From Allomuricauda sp. (GTDB lineage: Bacteria; Bacteroidota; Bacteroidia; Flavobacteriales; Flavobacteriaceae): DNA of 64,000 nucleotides. Of this stretch, positions 25,422 to 37,762 are shown one piece after another. Numbering within the stretch: the stretch's first letter is position 1; the number at the start of each line of letters is the position of its first letter. Under the pieces are notes generated by a model, which worked only from the letters and a program-made list of their open reading frames with translations, did not search any database and had not been told where the DNA came from. The translations under genes were made by a program, and so were the position numbers. The DNA lies in contig NZ_PABT01000035.1 in assembly GCF_002699205.1 (NCBI RefSeq), positions 124,001 to 188,000 of the forward strand, read 5' to 3'.

Positions 25422-25655
25422 ATGAAGATTTCATGTAAAGAAGCTTCGAGCATTTGTGACAAATCCCAGTATAAAGAAGCAAGTTTTTGGGATATTGTAA
25501 AACTCCGTTTTCACCTCATTCATTGCAAGGTTTGCAGAGGGTATTCCAAAAAGAACAGCGAACTAACTTCCTTGTGCGACCGGGCAGGACTTACCATGCT
25601 TTCCGAGGATGACAAGAAAAAAATGAAAAGGGACCTTAAAGAAAGGAATCCTTAA
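25422..25655 (+). CDS. Minimal ZAS-type zinc-finger anti-sigma factor (candidate)
   Basis: 77 residues from ATG 25422. The motif H31-L-I-H-C35-K-V-C38 fits the HX3CX2C zinc site of ZAS anti-sigma domains, preceded by a helix (KEASFWDIVKLRFHL) and followed by a charged helical tail ending in [16 protein letters not shown]. Unlike most anti-sigma factors of ECF systems it has no transmembrane segment, so it would be a cytoplasmic, possibly redox-sensing, regulator. Its position 2 nt after the sigma gene supports the role. Its stop overlaps that of the convergent gene by 4 nt. Confidence 0.72.
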   Translation: MKISCKEASSICDKSQYKEASFWDIVKLRFHLIHCKVCRGYSKKNSELTSLCDRAGLTMLSEDDKKKMKRDLKERNP

Positions 25656-26476
25656 AAATAATCTTCGGCCCACCAAAACATACAAAACCAGAAAATAGGT
25701 ATTGCCTCTACCCAAAACATCACAAAATACTTTGATTGCATCCGCTTGCCCAAGATAAGCACCAGAATAAGTACAATCGCCAAAATCAACCGAAGTACGA
25801 CTTCAAATTGATGCAATTGATCTTTCAAAAAAGTCAATAAAAAGAAAACAAGGGTCAACCCTACCCCCAATCGCCTTGTGTTTTTAACGCCCAGTATTTG
25901 TGGCAAGGTCCTCAAAGTCTTATCGTCCCATTGCATATCCCTTATTTCAAAAGGTAAAATCAGTATGAGCACCAACAACATTCTTTGAACAAAGGTTATT
26001 GCAAAATCCCAATCCAATGCCATTTTTGCATCCAAAACTGGAAGTAGCACCGTAAAACCCGCCCACACAAACGCAACTATATAAATTTTGAGACCCGCCA
26101 GGTTCCTTAAATTTTTGGCCCTCGGTAAAAAAGGGATGGCATACATCGCGGACAGCACCCCGAGAACAATGGTGGCCACCCAAATTTCCCTGCCCAAATG
26201 AACCAAAAAGTAAATGGCAAAGACAAAGGATATGAAACTGAATATTTGTATGATCTTATGGTATGAGTTGGATACAATCAGATATTTATAGGCCTCCACC
26301 CCATATTTGATGAAATTGTAGCAAACGACCACACTAAAAAATATAAACCCCAAAAGATTGATATCCGATGAACTTCCCAAAAGATGAAAAGTGACTCCTG
26401 CCATGGAAATCACAGCAATAGCCACATGGATACTGGCATCCAGATAAAAATCGAAAATAGTTTTTAAGGTCCGCAT
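25652..26476 (-). CDS. UbiA-prenyltransferase-like membrane protein with a degenerate first motif
   Basis: 274 residues and about eight hydrophobic helices, with the spacing of UbiA proteins. The second aspartate-rich loop is recognisable ([23 protein letters not shown], with D near 182 and 186). The first motif, normally NDxxDxxxD, is replaced by [13 protein letters not shown], which has no Asp. UbiA enzymes need both loops to bind the magnesium-diphosphate of the prenyl donor, so activity is doubtful. ATG 26476 is used; a TTG 3 nt upstream is also in frame. It stands alone between the anti-sigma candidate and divergent gcvP. Confidence 0.6.
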   Translation of the reverse strand: MRTLKTIFDFYLDASIHVAIAVISMAGVTFHLLGSSSDINLLGFIFFSVVVCYNFIKYGVEAYKYLIVSNSYHKIIQIFSFISFVFAIYFLVHLGREIWVATIVLGVLSAMYAIPFLPRAKNLRNLAGLKIYIVAFVWAGFTVLLPVLDAKMALDWDFAITFVQRMLLVLILILPFEIRDMQWDDKTLRTLPQILGVKNTRRLGVGLTLVFFLLTFLKDQLHQFEVVLRLILAIVLILVLILGKRMQSKYFVMFWVEAIPIFWFCMFWWAEDYF

Positions 26477-26548
26477 CAAAGTAAATTCTTGTCCCGGTTA
26501 TCAAAGGTTAACTTGTGGTTAACAACTTTGCTCCAGAGACCATCAAAA

Positions 26549-26582
26549 TTGACCATTTTCATCGAATTTATCCCTAATTTTG
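26549..26582 (+). promoter_or_regulatory. Promoter of gcvP
   Basis: TTG (26549-26551), 23-nt spacer, TAATTTTG (26575-26582, exact TAnnTTTG). The ATG is 20 nt downstream. It supports ATG 26603 over longer in-frame starts. No glycine-riboswitch-like structure is visible. Confidence 0.6.
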
Positions 26583-26602
26583 TGGACTTTATTGGATTGA
26601 AC

Positions 26603-29455
26603 ATGAATACAGAGGTTTTTGCTGCCAGACATATAGGCATCACAGAAAGAGACTTGCCCCACATGCTCGAAACCATTGGGGTCGAAAGTTTGGAACAACT
26701 CATCAATGAGACAATTCCCGATGACATCAAATTAAAAAAACCATTGGATCTTCCTGAGGGGATCAGTGAACACGAGTTCCTGAACCACTTGCATGAGTTG
26801 GCCAAAAAAAACAAGGTTTTTAAAAGCTATATCGGTTTAGGGTACCACGAGTCCCTAACACCATCGGTGATCAAACGAAATATCCTTGAAAACCCTGGAT
26901 GGTACACTGCCTATACACCTTATCAAGCAGAGATTGCCCAAGGAAGATTGGAAGCTCTTTTAAATTTCCAGACCATGGTAAGTGATCTCACCGGAATGGA
27001 AATAGCCAATGCCTCTCTTTTGGATGAAAGCACTGCGGCTGCAGAGGCCATGAGCATGCTGTTCGATGTTCGTAGCCGCCAGCAAAAAAAGGACGGTGCC
27101 GTAAAATTCTTCGTTTCCGAAGAAATACTCCCACAGACCATGAGCTTGCTGGAAACACGGGCTATACCTTTAGGTATAGAATTAGTCGTGGGCGACCATG
27201 AAACCTTCGATTTTTCCAGTGAATTCTATGGTGCATTGTTGCAATACCCAGGAAAACATGGCCAAGTAAACGACTATGCCTCTTTCGTAGAAAAGGCGAA
27301 AACGAACGATATTAAGGTGGCGGTCGCTGCGGATATTTTGAGCCTGGTCATGCTTACCCCTCCAGGAGAATGGGGCGTGGATGCCGTGGTAGGCACCACG
27401 CAACGATTTGGGATTCCATTAGGTTATGGCGGACCACATGCTGCTTTTTTTGCCACCAAAGAAGCTTATAAAAGAAATATCCCGGGAAGAATCATCGGGA
27501 TTACCAAAGATACCGATGGAAACCCTGCCCTGCGCATGGCCCTCCAGACCAGGGAACAGCACATTAAAAGGGACAAAGCGACCTCCAATATATGTACAGC
27601 ACAGGTGCTTTTGGCGGTAATGGCCGGAATGTATGCCGTTTATCACGGACCTGAAGGATTGAAATATATTGCTGGAAAAGTTCATGACAACACCAAAAAG
27701 CTGGCCACCACTTTGGAAGCTTATGGATTTGAACAATTGAACAGTACTTATTTTGATACCATTCAAATAAAAGTAAAAAACACGGAGCGACTTAAGGACG
27801 TAACAGAAAGTAAAGGGATCAACCTTAATTATATCGATGATTCAACGGTTTCCATCTCCTTGAACGAAGCAGTTTCCGATACCGATTTAGAAGCTTTGAT
27901 CTCATGTTTCTTGGAGTCACAAGACGTAGCAGAAAAATCTTTGGGCGAAATCCAATTAGGTGAAGTCATTCCAGCCCATCTACAAAGACAAACTCCATTT
28001 ATGGAGCATGAGGTATTCAATTCTTATCATTCTGAAACAGAATTGATGCGTTATATCAAAAAATTGGAACGTAAGGATTTGGCACTGAACCATTCCATGA
28101 TTTCTTTGGGCAGCTGTACCATGAAATTGAACGCTGCTTCTGAAATGTTGCCTTTAAGCTGGCCGGAATGGGGCAACATACACCCGTTTGTACCTGTGGA
28201 CCAAGCGGAAGGCTACCAAGAAATGTTGAAATCCTTGGAAGAACAGTTAAATGTAATTACCGGCTTTTCAGCAACATCCCTGCAACCCAACTCAGGTGCG
28301 CAAGGAGAATATGCCGGGCTCATGGTAATTCGTGCTTATCACAAATCTCGGGGAGAAAGCCACCGAAATATATGCCTGATCCCAGCTTCGGCACACGGGA
28401 CCAATCCAGCTTCGGCAGTAATGGCGGGCATGAAAGTAGTGGTCACCAAAACCGATGATAAAGGAAACATCGACATGGACGACTTGGCGGAAAAGGCAGA
28501 ACAGCATGCGGAAAATTTGGCCGCATTGATGGTCACCTACCCTTCTACCCATGGCGTTTTTGAGTCATCCATAAAACAAATCACAAAACTGATCCACGAT
28601 AATGGTGGACAGGTCTATATGGATGGTGCCAATATGAACGCTCAAGTGGGGTTGACCAATCCAGCGACCATCGGGGCGGACGTTTGTCACCTCAACCTAC
28701 ACAAAACTTTTGCAATCCCCCATGGAGGCGGAGGCCCGGGAGTAGGACCAATTTGTGTTGCAGAACAATTAAAACCTTTCCTACCCTCAAACCCTGTGAT
28801 CAAAACAGGTGGAGATAAAGCCATAACTGCAATTTCCGGGGCACCTTGGGGGAGTTCTTTGGTCTGTCTGATTTCTTATGGCTATATCAAAATGTTAGGT
28901 GCGGAAGGACTTACCAAAGCTACGAAAGCCGCAATTCTAAATGCCAATTACATCAAAGACCGTTTAAAAGGTAAATTTGATGTACTTTATACAGGTGAAC
29001 GTGGACGTGCAGCCCACGAAATGATTATTGATTGCAGGCCCTTTAAGGCGAATGGAGTTGAGGTAACCGACATTGCCAAGCGTCTTATGGACTACGGGTT
29101 CCATGCGCCGACCGTTTCATTCCCGGTCGCGGGAACGCTGATGATTGAACCCACAGAAAGTGAAAGTTTGGCCGAACTGGATCGGTTCTGTGATGCATTG
29201 TTATCCATAAGAGAAGAAATAGACGAAGTATCGTCCGATGAGATGGACAATGTACTTAAAAACGCCCCCCATACCTTGGAAATGCTTACCAGTGACACCT
29301 GGAGCCATCCATACAGTAGGGAAAAAGCTGCATTTCCGTTGCCATACGTTGCCGAGAACAAATTTTGGCCCAGTATTCGCAGAACGGATGAAGCATTTGG
29401 GGATCGTAATTTAGTGTGTACCTGCACACCTATTGAAGAATACATAGAAGCTTAA
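26603..29455 (+). CDS. gcvP: Glycine dehydrogenase (decarboxylating), P-protein
   Basis: 950 residues, full length for the single-chain P-protein of the glycine-cleavage system. It decarboxylates glycine on PLP and passes the methylamine to lipoyl H-protein. The N-terminal half ([27 protein letters not shown]) and the C-terminal half are both present, and the PLP lysine is K701 in [30 protein letters not shown] at 26603 is the natural start; the earlier start would include the promoter. gcvT and gcvH are not in the window. It is followed by a strong terminator, so it is monocistronic. Confidence 0.97.
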   Translation: MNTEVFAARHIGITERDLPHMLETIGVESLEQLINETIPDDIKLKKPLDLPEGISEHEFLNHLHELAKKNKVFKSYIGLGYHESLTPSVIKRNILENPGWYTAYTPYQAEIAQGRLEALLNFQTMVSDLTGMEIANASLLDESTAAAEAMSMLFDVRSRQQKKDGAVKFFVSEEILPQTMSLLETRAIPLGIELVVGDHETFDFSSEFYGALLQYPGKHGQVNDYASFVEKAKTNDIKVAVAADILSLVMLTPPGEWGVDAVVGTTQRFGIPLGYGGPHAAFFATKEAYKRNIPGRIIGITKDTDGNPALRMALQTREQHIKRDKATSNICTAQVLLAVMAGMYAVYHGPEGLKYIAGKVHDNTKKLATTLEAYGFEQLNSTYFDTIQIKVKNTERLKDVTESKGINLNYIDDSTVSISLNEAVSDTDLEALISCFLESQDVAEKSLGEIQLGEVIPAHLQRQTPFMEHEVFNSYHSETELMRYIKKLERKDLALNHSMISLGSCTMKLNAASEMLPLSWPEWGNIHPFVPVDQAEGYQEMLKSLEEQLNVITGFSATSLQPNSGAQGEYAGLMVIRAYHKSRGESHRNICLIPASAHGTNPASAVMAGMKVVVTKTDDKGNIDMDDLAEKAEQHAENLAALMVTYPSTHGVFESSIKQITKLIHDNGGQVYMDGANMNAQVGLTNPATIGADVCHLNLHKTFAIPHGGGGPGVGPICVAEQLKPFLPSNPVIKTGGDKAITAISGAPWGSSLVCLISYGYIKMLGAEGLTKATKAAILNANYIKDRLKGKFDVLYTGERGRAAHEMIIDCRPFKANGVEVTDIAKRLMDYGFHAPTVSFPVAGTLMIEPTESESLAELDRFCDALLSIREEIDEVSSDEMDNVLKNAPHTLEMLTSDTWSHPYSREKAAFPLPYVAENKFWPSIRRTDEAFGDRNLVCTCTPIEEYIEA

Positions 29456-29475
29456 AAAGCTTGATAAACACTAAT

Positions 29476-29513
29476 AAAAGCCTTGATTTCCAATTTACAT
29501 CAAGGCTTTTTTT
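29476..29513 (+). terminator. Intrinsic terminator of gcvP
   Basis: A 12-bp stem (29476-29487, aaaagccttgat, with 29499-29510) with an 11-nt loop is followed by more T (TTT, 29511-29513). Confidence 0.9.
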
Positions 29514-29623
29514 ATGCTGGATCATTAATTAGTTATATTTTGAACATTGTATGTCATATTATGCGTGCATAGGATTGTTTGTTTTATATCTTAACTTGTT
29601 GTAATAAAAAACCTTTTTATAAA

Positions 29624-30682
29624 ATGAAGATTGGCATTACAGGCACAGGAAGCCATATTCCTTCCATAATCACCAAAAACGAAGATTTTTTGAATCATGA
29701 GTTCATGGAAACCGATGGAACGGTGTTCAAACAAAAAAACGACGTGATCATTGAAAAATTCGAAGCCATAACGGGAATAGCAAACCGTAGGTACGCCAAC
29801 CCAGATTTAAAAACATCGGATATGGGTTTTTTAGCTGCTGAAGAAGCTATTGCAAATGCTGGCATCGATAAAGAAGAACTGGATTACATCATATTTGCCC
29901 ATAATTTCGGGGATCTTACTCCAGGAAAAATCCAAGGAGACACATTGCCCAGCCTTGCTACCCGCGTCAAGCATTTATTGCGTATAAAAAATCCAAAATG
30001 TGTGGCCTATGACCTTATTTTTGGGTGTCCAGGTTGGATTGAGGGGGTAATCCAAGCAATGGCATTCATCAAAAGTGGAATGGCCAAGAAATGTTTGGTC
30101 ATCGGAGGAGAAACACTCTCAAGGGTAGTAGATCAACACGATCGCGATAGTATGATTTTTTCCGATGGTGCCGGGGCCACCATACTAGAAGCGGATTCTT
30201 CCAACGGGGAGATATTGTCCCATGCAGCGGCCACTTACGCCAACGAAGAAGCTTACTATCTATATTTTGATAAATCCAATAGTCCAAAAGCTAGTAATGA
30301 CACCCGTTACATTAAAATGCAGGGACGAAAAATCTATGAATTTGCTTGTATCAATGTACCAAAAGCAATGGCATCATGCTTGGATGACAGCGGGCTTGAT
30401 ATTGATGATGTAAAGAAAATATTTATTCATCAGGCCAACGAAAAAATGGATGAGGCCATTATAAAACGATTCTATAAAATATATGGAAAGTCTGTTCCGG
30501 AAAATGTGATGCCCATGAGCATTCATGATTTGGGCAACAGCTCCGTGGCAACGATCCCAACTTTGTACGACATGGTCCTAAAAGGCAAACTTCCAGAACA
30601 CGAAGTAAAAAAGGGAGACGTCATTATGTTTGCAAGTGTTGGTGCCGGAATGAACATCAATGCCATTGTTTACAGATGTTGA
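29624..30682 (+). CDS. 3-oxoacyl-ACP synthase III-family protein
   Basis: 352 residues from ATG 29624. The KAS III triad is intact: C135 in IFGCPGW, H269 in FIHQAN and N305 in LGNSSVA. FabH starts fatty-acid chains from acetyl-CoA and malonyl-ACP, but this is longer than the housekeeping FabH (about 330) and has an N-terminal variation (GTGSHIPSIITKNEDFLNHEFM), which in Bacteroidota often marks paralogues with other acyl substrates. It is not next to other fatty-acid genes; the next genes are a methyltransferase and a glycosyltransferase with their own promoters. Confidence 0.88.
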   Translation: MKIGITGTGSHIPSIITKNEDFLNHEFMETDGTVFKQKNDVIIEKFEAITGIANRRYANPDLKTSDMGFLAAEEAIANAGIDKEELDYIIFAHNFGDLTPGKIQGDTLPSLATRVKHLLRIKNPKCVAYDLIFGCPGWIEGVIQAMAFIKSGMAKKCLVIGGETLSRVVDQHDRDSMIFSDGAGATILEADSSNGEILSHAAATYANEEAYYLYFDKSNSPKASNDTRYIKMQGRKIYEFACINVPKAMASCLDDSGLDIDDVKKIFIHQANEKMDEAIIKRFYKIYGKSVPENVMPMSIHDLGNSSVATIPTLYDMVLKGKLPEHEVKKGDVIMFASVGAGMNINAIVYRC

Positions 30683-30713
30683 AATATCCTTTGCTTCCAA
30701 ACATTAAAGTTAT

Positions 30714-30745
30714 TTGGGAATTGTGATTTGTTTTTTGGAATTTTA
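30714..30745 (+). promoter_or_regulatory. Promoter of the methyltransferase gene
   Basis: TTG (30714-30716, in TATTTGGGA), 21-nt spacer, GAATTTTA (30738-30745), then GCCC and the ATG. The -7 element departs from consensus at positions 1 and 8, but the layout is the same as the next promoter. Confidence 0.4.
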
Positions 30746-30749
30746 GCCC

Positions 30750-31271
30750 ATGTACGAAAACAACTTTCCCAATAAACGTTATAGGCACACTTTGGCCTTC
30801 CTTCAGGAACATATTGATTCTTCGGAAACCATTTTGGATCTTGGGGTTGAAAATCCATTTTCCAAAATAATGAAATCCAATGGATATGATGTAAAAAATA
30901 CCAAGGGTGAAGATTTGGATGTAGATTTTCAAATTGCTGCCCAATCGGATGCCGACGTTGTGACCGCTTTTGAAATATTTGAACATTTAGTGGCGCCCTT
31001 TAATGTATTGAAAGCGATAAAAGCCAAAAAATTGGTGGCTAGTATTCCCATGCGTTTATGGTTTTCACCTGCATACCGAAGCGAGACCGATCCTTGGGAC
31101 CGTCATTACCATGAATTTGAAGATTGGCAATTTGACTGGCTTTTGGAAAAAGCAGGCTGGACCATTATCGACTCGGCCAAATGGACAAATCCTACCAAAA
31201 AAATTGGGGTACGCCCAATTCTAAGGTATTTCACGAACAGATATTACATTGTCTATGCCGAAAGAGTCTAA
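30750..31271 (+). CDS. Small class I SAM-dependent methyltransferase-like protein
   Basis: 173 residues. The first motif ILDLGVENPFSKIM (28-41) is a degenerate GxGxG-type SAM loop, and DVVTAFEIFEHLVAPFNVLKAI is the usual post-II region of Methyltransf_11/23 enzymes. YHEFEDWQFDWLLEKAGW near the end is typical of a late part of the fold. It lacks the expected DxG of a standard SAM loop, so binding is likely but not certain. The substrate is unknown. It is followed by a glycosyltransferase gene after 43 nt, and the two may act in surface-glycan synthesis. Confidence 0.75.
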   Translation: MYENNFPNKRYRHTLAFLQEHIDSSETILDLGVENPFSKIMKSNGYDVKNTKGEDLDVDFQIAAQSDADVVTAFEIFEHLVAPFNVLKAIKAKKLVASIPMRLWFSPAYRSETDPWDRHYHEFEDWQFDWLLEKAGWTIIDSAKWTNPTKKIGVRPILRYFTNRYYIVYAERV

Positions 31272-31278
31272 AAGTAAT

Positions 31279-31310
31279 TTGGGAGAAGTGCCCGGTTTTT
31301 TAGACTTTTA
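31279..31310 (+). promoter_or_regulatory. Promoter of the glycosyltransferase gene
   Basis: TTG (31279-31281, in AATTTGGGA), 21-nt spacer, GACTTTTA (31303-31310), then GCAT and the ATG. The -33 context TTTGGGA and the 4-nt distance to the ATG are the same as for the methyltransferase gene. Confidence 0.4.
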
Positions 31311-31314
31311 GCAT

Positions 31315-32166
31315 ATGCGAATCAATATTATTATCCCGGCCCACAATGAAGCATCCTTTTTAAAAGATTGCTTGGACTCCTTTGTGGCACAAACGTATTT
31401 GCCCAATGAATTAATTATAGTGGATGATAATTCCTCTGATGATACTTTTAAAATCGCCCAAAGCTATGCCCAAAAGTATGATTGGATAAAAGTATTGCAA
31501 CGCAATTCGGTTGATGAGCATATCCCCGGAAAAAAAGTGGTGGATACTTTTAATTTCGGCATGGAGCATACTTCCGAATACGACCTTGTCGGTAAGTTCG
31601 ATGCCGATATAGTCCTGCCACCAAATTATTTTGAACTTATCGTAAATCAATTTCAGGCCAATTGGAAACTCGGTATGTGCTCTGGACTCCTTTTTATAAA
31701 AAAAGAAAATGGTTGGGTATATGAAAACATTGCGGACAAATCCCATATTCGCGGCCCCATCAAATTATACCATAAAGCCTGTTTCAATAAAATTGGTGGT
31801 TTGCGTCCAGGAGTAGGCTGGGATACCGTGGACACCCTTTTGGCCAAATACCACGATTTTGAAACCCTAACGCTTCCCGAGCTTCATGTAAGGCATCTCC
31901 GTCCTACCGGACATGGATATAGTTCAAAGAATTATCAATCCAAAGGAGAGGCCCTGTACAAAATGCGCTATGGCATTGTTCTCACCAAAATAGCGGCCTT
32001 AAAAATGGCTTGGCAAGCGAAAAGTTTGAGTTTATACTTTCAAGTAATATTGGGTTACCTCAAAGCTGCCATTAAGAAGATTCCTCGATATGTTTCCTCG
32101 CAAGAAGGGAAATTTATACGGAGTTATCGCTGGAAAGGGATTTGGTCGAAAATCAAAAAATCCTAA
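31315..32166 (+). CDS. GT2-family glycosyltransferase
   Basis: 283 residues. The GT-A fold starts at once (INIIIPAHNEASFLKDCLDSF), with VDDNSSDDTFKIA and the metal-binding DAD in GKFDADIVLPP near residue 100. It transfers a sugar from a nucleotide donor to an unknown acceptor. There is no C-terminal transmembrane anchor. RHLRPTGHGYSSKNYQSKGEALY resembles the region after the catalytic site in flavobacterial GT2 enzymes. It has its own promoter-like element and is followed by 271 nt without a gene. Confidence 0.88.
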   Translation: MRINIIIPAHNEASFLKDCLDSFVAQTYLPNELIIVDDNSSDDTFKIAQSYAQKYDWIKVLQRNSVDEHIPGKKVVDTFNFGMEHTSEYDLVGKFDADIVLPPNYFELIVNQFQANWKLGMCSGLLFIKKENGWVYENIADKSHIRGPIKLYHKACFNKIGGLRPGVGWDTVDTLLAKYHDFETLTLPELHVRHLRPTGHGYSSKNYQSKGEALYKMRYGIVLTKIAALKMAWQAKSLSLYFQVILGYLKAAIKKIPRYVSSQEGKFIRSYRWKGIWSKIKKS

Positions 32167-32341
32167 TCAAAAGGTTGAAAATCAAAATTTTAACACATTC
32201 TTATTTCATAAAAAAAAGGAATGCCCTTACAGTTGACATGCAGTAAAACTACAACCCCATGATCAAGTGGTTTTTCATCAATTCAAATAGGGCATCCATC
32301 AATTTCACAGTTATTCCATAGCCAGCAATCAATAACTTTAT

Positions 32342-32377
32342 TTGGAAACTCAGTATTGGCATGCCCCAATATTTTTG
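32342..32377 (+). promoter_or_regulatory. Promoter with operator-like palindrome upstream of the MopE-repeat protein
   Basis: TTG (32342-32344) and TATTTTTG (32370-32377, exact -7 match) are 25 nt apart. The spacer contains TATTGG-N6-CCAATA (32354-32371), an inverted repeat placed where a repressor would block polymerase. The ATG is 60 nt downstream. The rest of the gap 32167-32341 has only a distant 7-bp inverted repeat (32221-32227 and 32289-32295). Confidence 0.45.
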
Positions 32378-32437
32378 ATAACCAATCCCTCGATGTAAAA
32401 CCCAACATCAAAAAGGATTCATAACACACCCAAGAAC

Positions 32438-35194
<2,757 letters not shown>

Positions 35195-35232
35195 CAGCTA
35201 GCTATATTCCAATAACTTACAAGAAAAAGGAA

Positions 35233-36909
35233 TTATTTAAACTCCAAAACCTCCACAATAGGACGTCCAGTGGTTCCGTTCGGAAATGCAATGCCCAACA
35301 AAGAAGCAATGGTAGGAGCAATATCAGGTATCTCCGTGCGGTTTACCGTACTACCATGCTTAATGCCTTTTCCGAAAAGCAATAATGGTGCATGTGTGTC
35401 ATAAATCTGTGGCGAACCATGTGTAGAACCCGTTCTGCTATAAGAAATATAACCTGTATTCGGCACTATAAGCACATCACCGGAGCGCTTTTGATTGTAA
35501 CCGTTCTGTAAAATATAAGGGATTCCTTCGGTGTAGTCGTTTTCCCACATTTGATAGGCTGTATAAACCTGGGAGATGCCATCGTAAGACAATAGTTCCA
35601 TGGCGATGTCTTTTTGGGCCTCTTCAACATTGATATCCAAATTGGCCAAAATTTTATGGTCCAAAAAGACTTGGAAATTGGAAATGTCCCTTACTACATC
35701 AGTGGTACCATATTTATACTGTAAAAATTCGGAAAGCTTTTCTTTCATTCCTTTCATGTCCAAATACCCGGCTGGAATCTTTGAATCCATCAAGTATGAC
35801 GGTACATGGATTGCAGCGTGATCTGCCGTTAAGAAAACTGTGTATTCACCTTTACCGACTTTTTCATCCAAAGCGGTGAAAATTCGTGCTAAATCTTGAT
35901 CTAAACGAATATAGGTGTCTTCTGCCTCTTTTGAGTTTACCCCAAAAAAGTGGCCTACATAATCTGTGCTGGAAAAACTGATGGCCAAAAAATCGGTGAT
36001 ATCGTCAGTTCCCAAATCTTCTCCTTCCAAAGCTGCCAAAGCAAAGTCAGCAGTAATACTGTTTCCATATGGTGTTGATTTCAGAATGTCAAACTGGCCG
36101 TTTTGATCCCATATTGCAGAAAGATCATGTGGAAAAGTATTGCTTTCTTCCCCTTTGAAAAGTCCTTCATAATTATTGGCATCCAAACCACTTTCCACAT
36201 AAGTTTCAATGGGCTTGAGGGTGTTCCAAGGTTTTTTGTATGCTTCAACCGCATTGGACGCATTGAAATCCACTACCCATTGTGGCAATTTGTCCATATA
36301 ATAGGAGCTGGTAATCCAATTTCCATTTTCACCTCCTTCAAACCAGTAGGCTGCATTGGCAGCATGGCCCGCTGGTAAAATGGCACCCCTATCCTTTAAG
36401 GCCACACCAACAACCTTGCCTCGTTTTTGGGTATGCAAACGCAATTGATCTGTTATTGTAGTGGTCAACATTCTATGGGGCGACATTTGTCCAGCATCGG
36501 AGGTGGTCCCTACCGACTTATAACTATCATCACCAGCGCAGTACACATCTTCGCCAGATTCCTTATCAAACCAATCGTTGCCTATAATACCATGCATGGC
36601 CGGGGTAGTACCTGTATAAACGGAGGCATGACCTGGTCCTGTACTGGTCGGAGCGTAGTTAAAATGGTTGTTCTTACAATTGAAACCTTCATTTACCATA
36701 CGTTTGAAACCTCCATCTCCAAACTGATCCCAAAAACGCGTAATATAATCATACCTCATTTGGTCCACTATGATACCCACTACCAACTTCGGCTTTTGGG
36801 CAATGGTCTCTGTTTGTATCTGTACGGGATTCTTTTTTTTACGTTGCCCGAAAGTAAAATTGATCGAGCTCAACACCAAAAACAATAAAATAAGGTTGGT
36901 TCTTTTCAT
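35233..36909 (-). CDS. pafA: PafA-type alkaline phosphatase
   Basis: 558 residues with a signal peptide (MKRTNLILLFLVLSSINFTFG). It is a periplasmic phosphatase of the AlkP superfamily related to PafA of Elizabethkingia: metal ligand Asp in IIVDQMRYD, nucleophile T90 in PTSTGPGHAS, N111 in IGNDWFD (the same 21-residue spacing as T79/N100 in PafA), K172-D-R174 for the phosphate, SSTDYVGHFFG, LTADHAAIHVPSYL and GSTHGSPQIYDTHAPLLLFG. It releases phosphate from many monoesters. Monocistronic, with a -7 box 22 nt before the ATG; no Pho-box-like repeat is evident. It is convergent with the MopE-repeat gene. Confidence 0.93.
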   Translation of the reverse strand: MKRTNLILLFLVLSSINFTFGQRKKKNPVQIQTETIAQKPKLVVGIIVDQMRYDYITRFWDQFGDGGFKRMVNEGFNCKNNHFNYAPTSTGPGHASVYTGTTPAMHGIIGNDWFDKESGEDVYCAGDDSYKSVGTTSDAGQMSPHRMLTTTITDQLRLHTQKRGKVVGVALKDRGAILPAGHAANAAYWFEGGENGNWITSSYYMDKLPQWVVDFNASNAVEAYKKPWNTLKPIETYVESGLDANNYEGLFKGEESNTFPHDLSAIWDQNGQFDILKSTPYGNSITADFALAALEGEDLGTDDITDFLAISFSSTDYVGHFFGVNSKEAEDTYIRLDQDLARIFTALDEKVGKGEYTVFLTADHAAIHVPSYLMDSKIPAGYLDMKGMKEKLSEFLQYKYGTTDVVRDISNFQVFLDHKILANLDINVEEAQKDIAMELLSYDGISQVYTAYQMWENDYTEGIPYILQNGYNQKRSGDVLIVPNTGYISYSRTGSTHGSPQIYDTHAPLLLFGKGIKHGSTVNRTEIPDIAPTIASLLGIAFPNGTTGRPIVEVLEFK

Positions 36910-36931
36910 GGTTTAGATTTAATCAGTGAAA

Positions 36932-36939
36932 CAAAATTA
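36932..36939 (-). promoter_or_regulatory. -7 box of pafA
   Basis: TAATTTTG on the minus strand, an exact TAnnTTTG match 22 nt before the pafA ATG. No -33 TTG. On the other strand TATTTTTA (36995-37002) lies 22 nt before the mlaE-like gene and may be its -7 box. Confidence 0.45.
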
Positions 36940-37024
36940 TTGATTTATCCTGTATAATAAATTTAAATGAAGGTTAAATGCTCTACAATATTCTTATTTT
37001 TATCAGCTCAAGTCCAAAAAACGC

Positions 37025-37762
37025 ATGAAATACCTAGAAGCGATTGGAAAATACTTCATCATGATTTGGGAAGTATTTAAAAAACCTACCAAATGGCGCA
37101 TCATGAAGACCTTGATTCTCAAGGAAATTGATGAGCTTATCTATGGGGCCATGGGCATTATTATTTTTATCTCCTTTTTTATTGGAGGCGTGGTTACCAT
37201 ACAAACCGCCCTGAACCTAACCAACCCCCTATTGCCCAAAAGTCTTATCGGTTTTGCCGCAAGGCAATCCGTTATATTGGAATTTGCCCCAACTTTCACC
37301 TCGATAATCATGGCAGGTAAGGTTGGGTCCTATATTACTTCAAGTATTGGCACCATGAGGGTTACCGAACAGATTGATGCCCTTGAAGTAATGGGCGTCA
37401 ACTCATTGAACTACTTGGTATTTCCCAAAATCATTGCTACCATGTTGTATCCCTTTGCAGTTGCGATTTCCATGTTTGTTGGTATTCTTGGAGGATGGGT
37501 AGCGGCCGTGTTCGGTGGTTTTGCCCCCAGTGGTGATTTTATCCAGGGACTACAAATGGATTTTGACCCCTATCATGTAACCTATGCATTTATTAAATCT
37601 GTGGTGTTTGCCTTTGTTATCGCAACCGTACCATCCTACCATGGATTTTATATGACAGGTGGCGCATTGGAGGTAGGAAAGGCCAGCACAACATCCTTTG
37701 TATGGACCAGTGTGGTGATCATTATTTTGAATTATGTATTAACTCAATTGTTGTTGGGCTGA
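37025..37762 (+). CDS. MlaE-family ABC transporter permease
   Basis: 245 residues. The MlaE/YrbE pattern is clear: VVTIQTALNL, RQSVILEFAPTFTSIIMAGKVGSYITSSIGTMRVTEQIDALEVMGVNSLNYLVFPKIIA, and the late VTYAFIKSVVFAFVIATVPSYHGFYMTGGALEVGKA. MlaE permeases move phospholipids between the membranes with an ATPase and an MCE substrate-binding protein. The ATPase gene follows (its ATG overlaps the stop by 1 nt, TGATG). No MCE-domain (MlaD) gene is next to it in this window. Confidence 0.93.
   Translation: MKYLEAIGKYFIMIWEVFKKPTKWRIMKTLILKEIDELIYGAMGIIIFISFFIGGVVTIQTALNLTNPLLPKSLIGFAARQSVILEFAPTFTSIIMAGKVGSYITSSIGTMRVTEQIDALEVMGVNSLNYLVFPKIIATMLYPFAVAISMFVGILGGWVAAVFGGFAPSGDFIQGLQMDFDPYHVTYAFIKSVVFAFVIATVPSYHGFYMTGGALEVGKASTTSFVWTSVVIIILNYVLTQLLLG

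Noticed and set aside
26480..26602. Glycine riboswitch upstream of gcvP
   Set aside because: The 123-nt interval is occupied by the promoter, leaving a leader of about 15-20 nt, too short for an aptamer.
32167..32437. Possible small RNA in the 271-nt gap before the MopE-repeat gene
   Set aside because: Apart from the promoter with its palindrome I see only a weak, distant 7-bp inverted repeat and no terminator that would end an sRNA.
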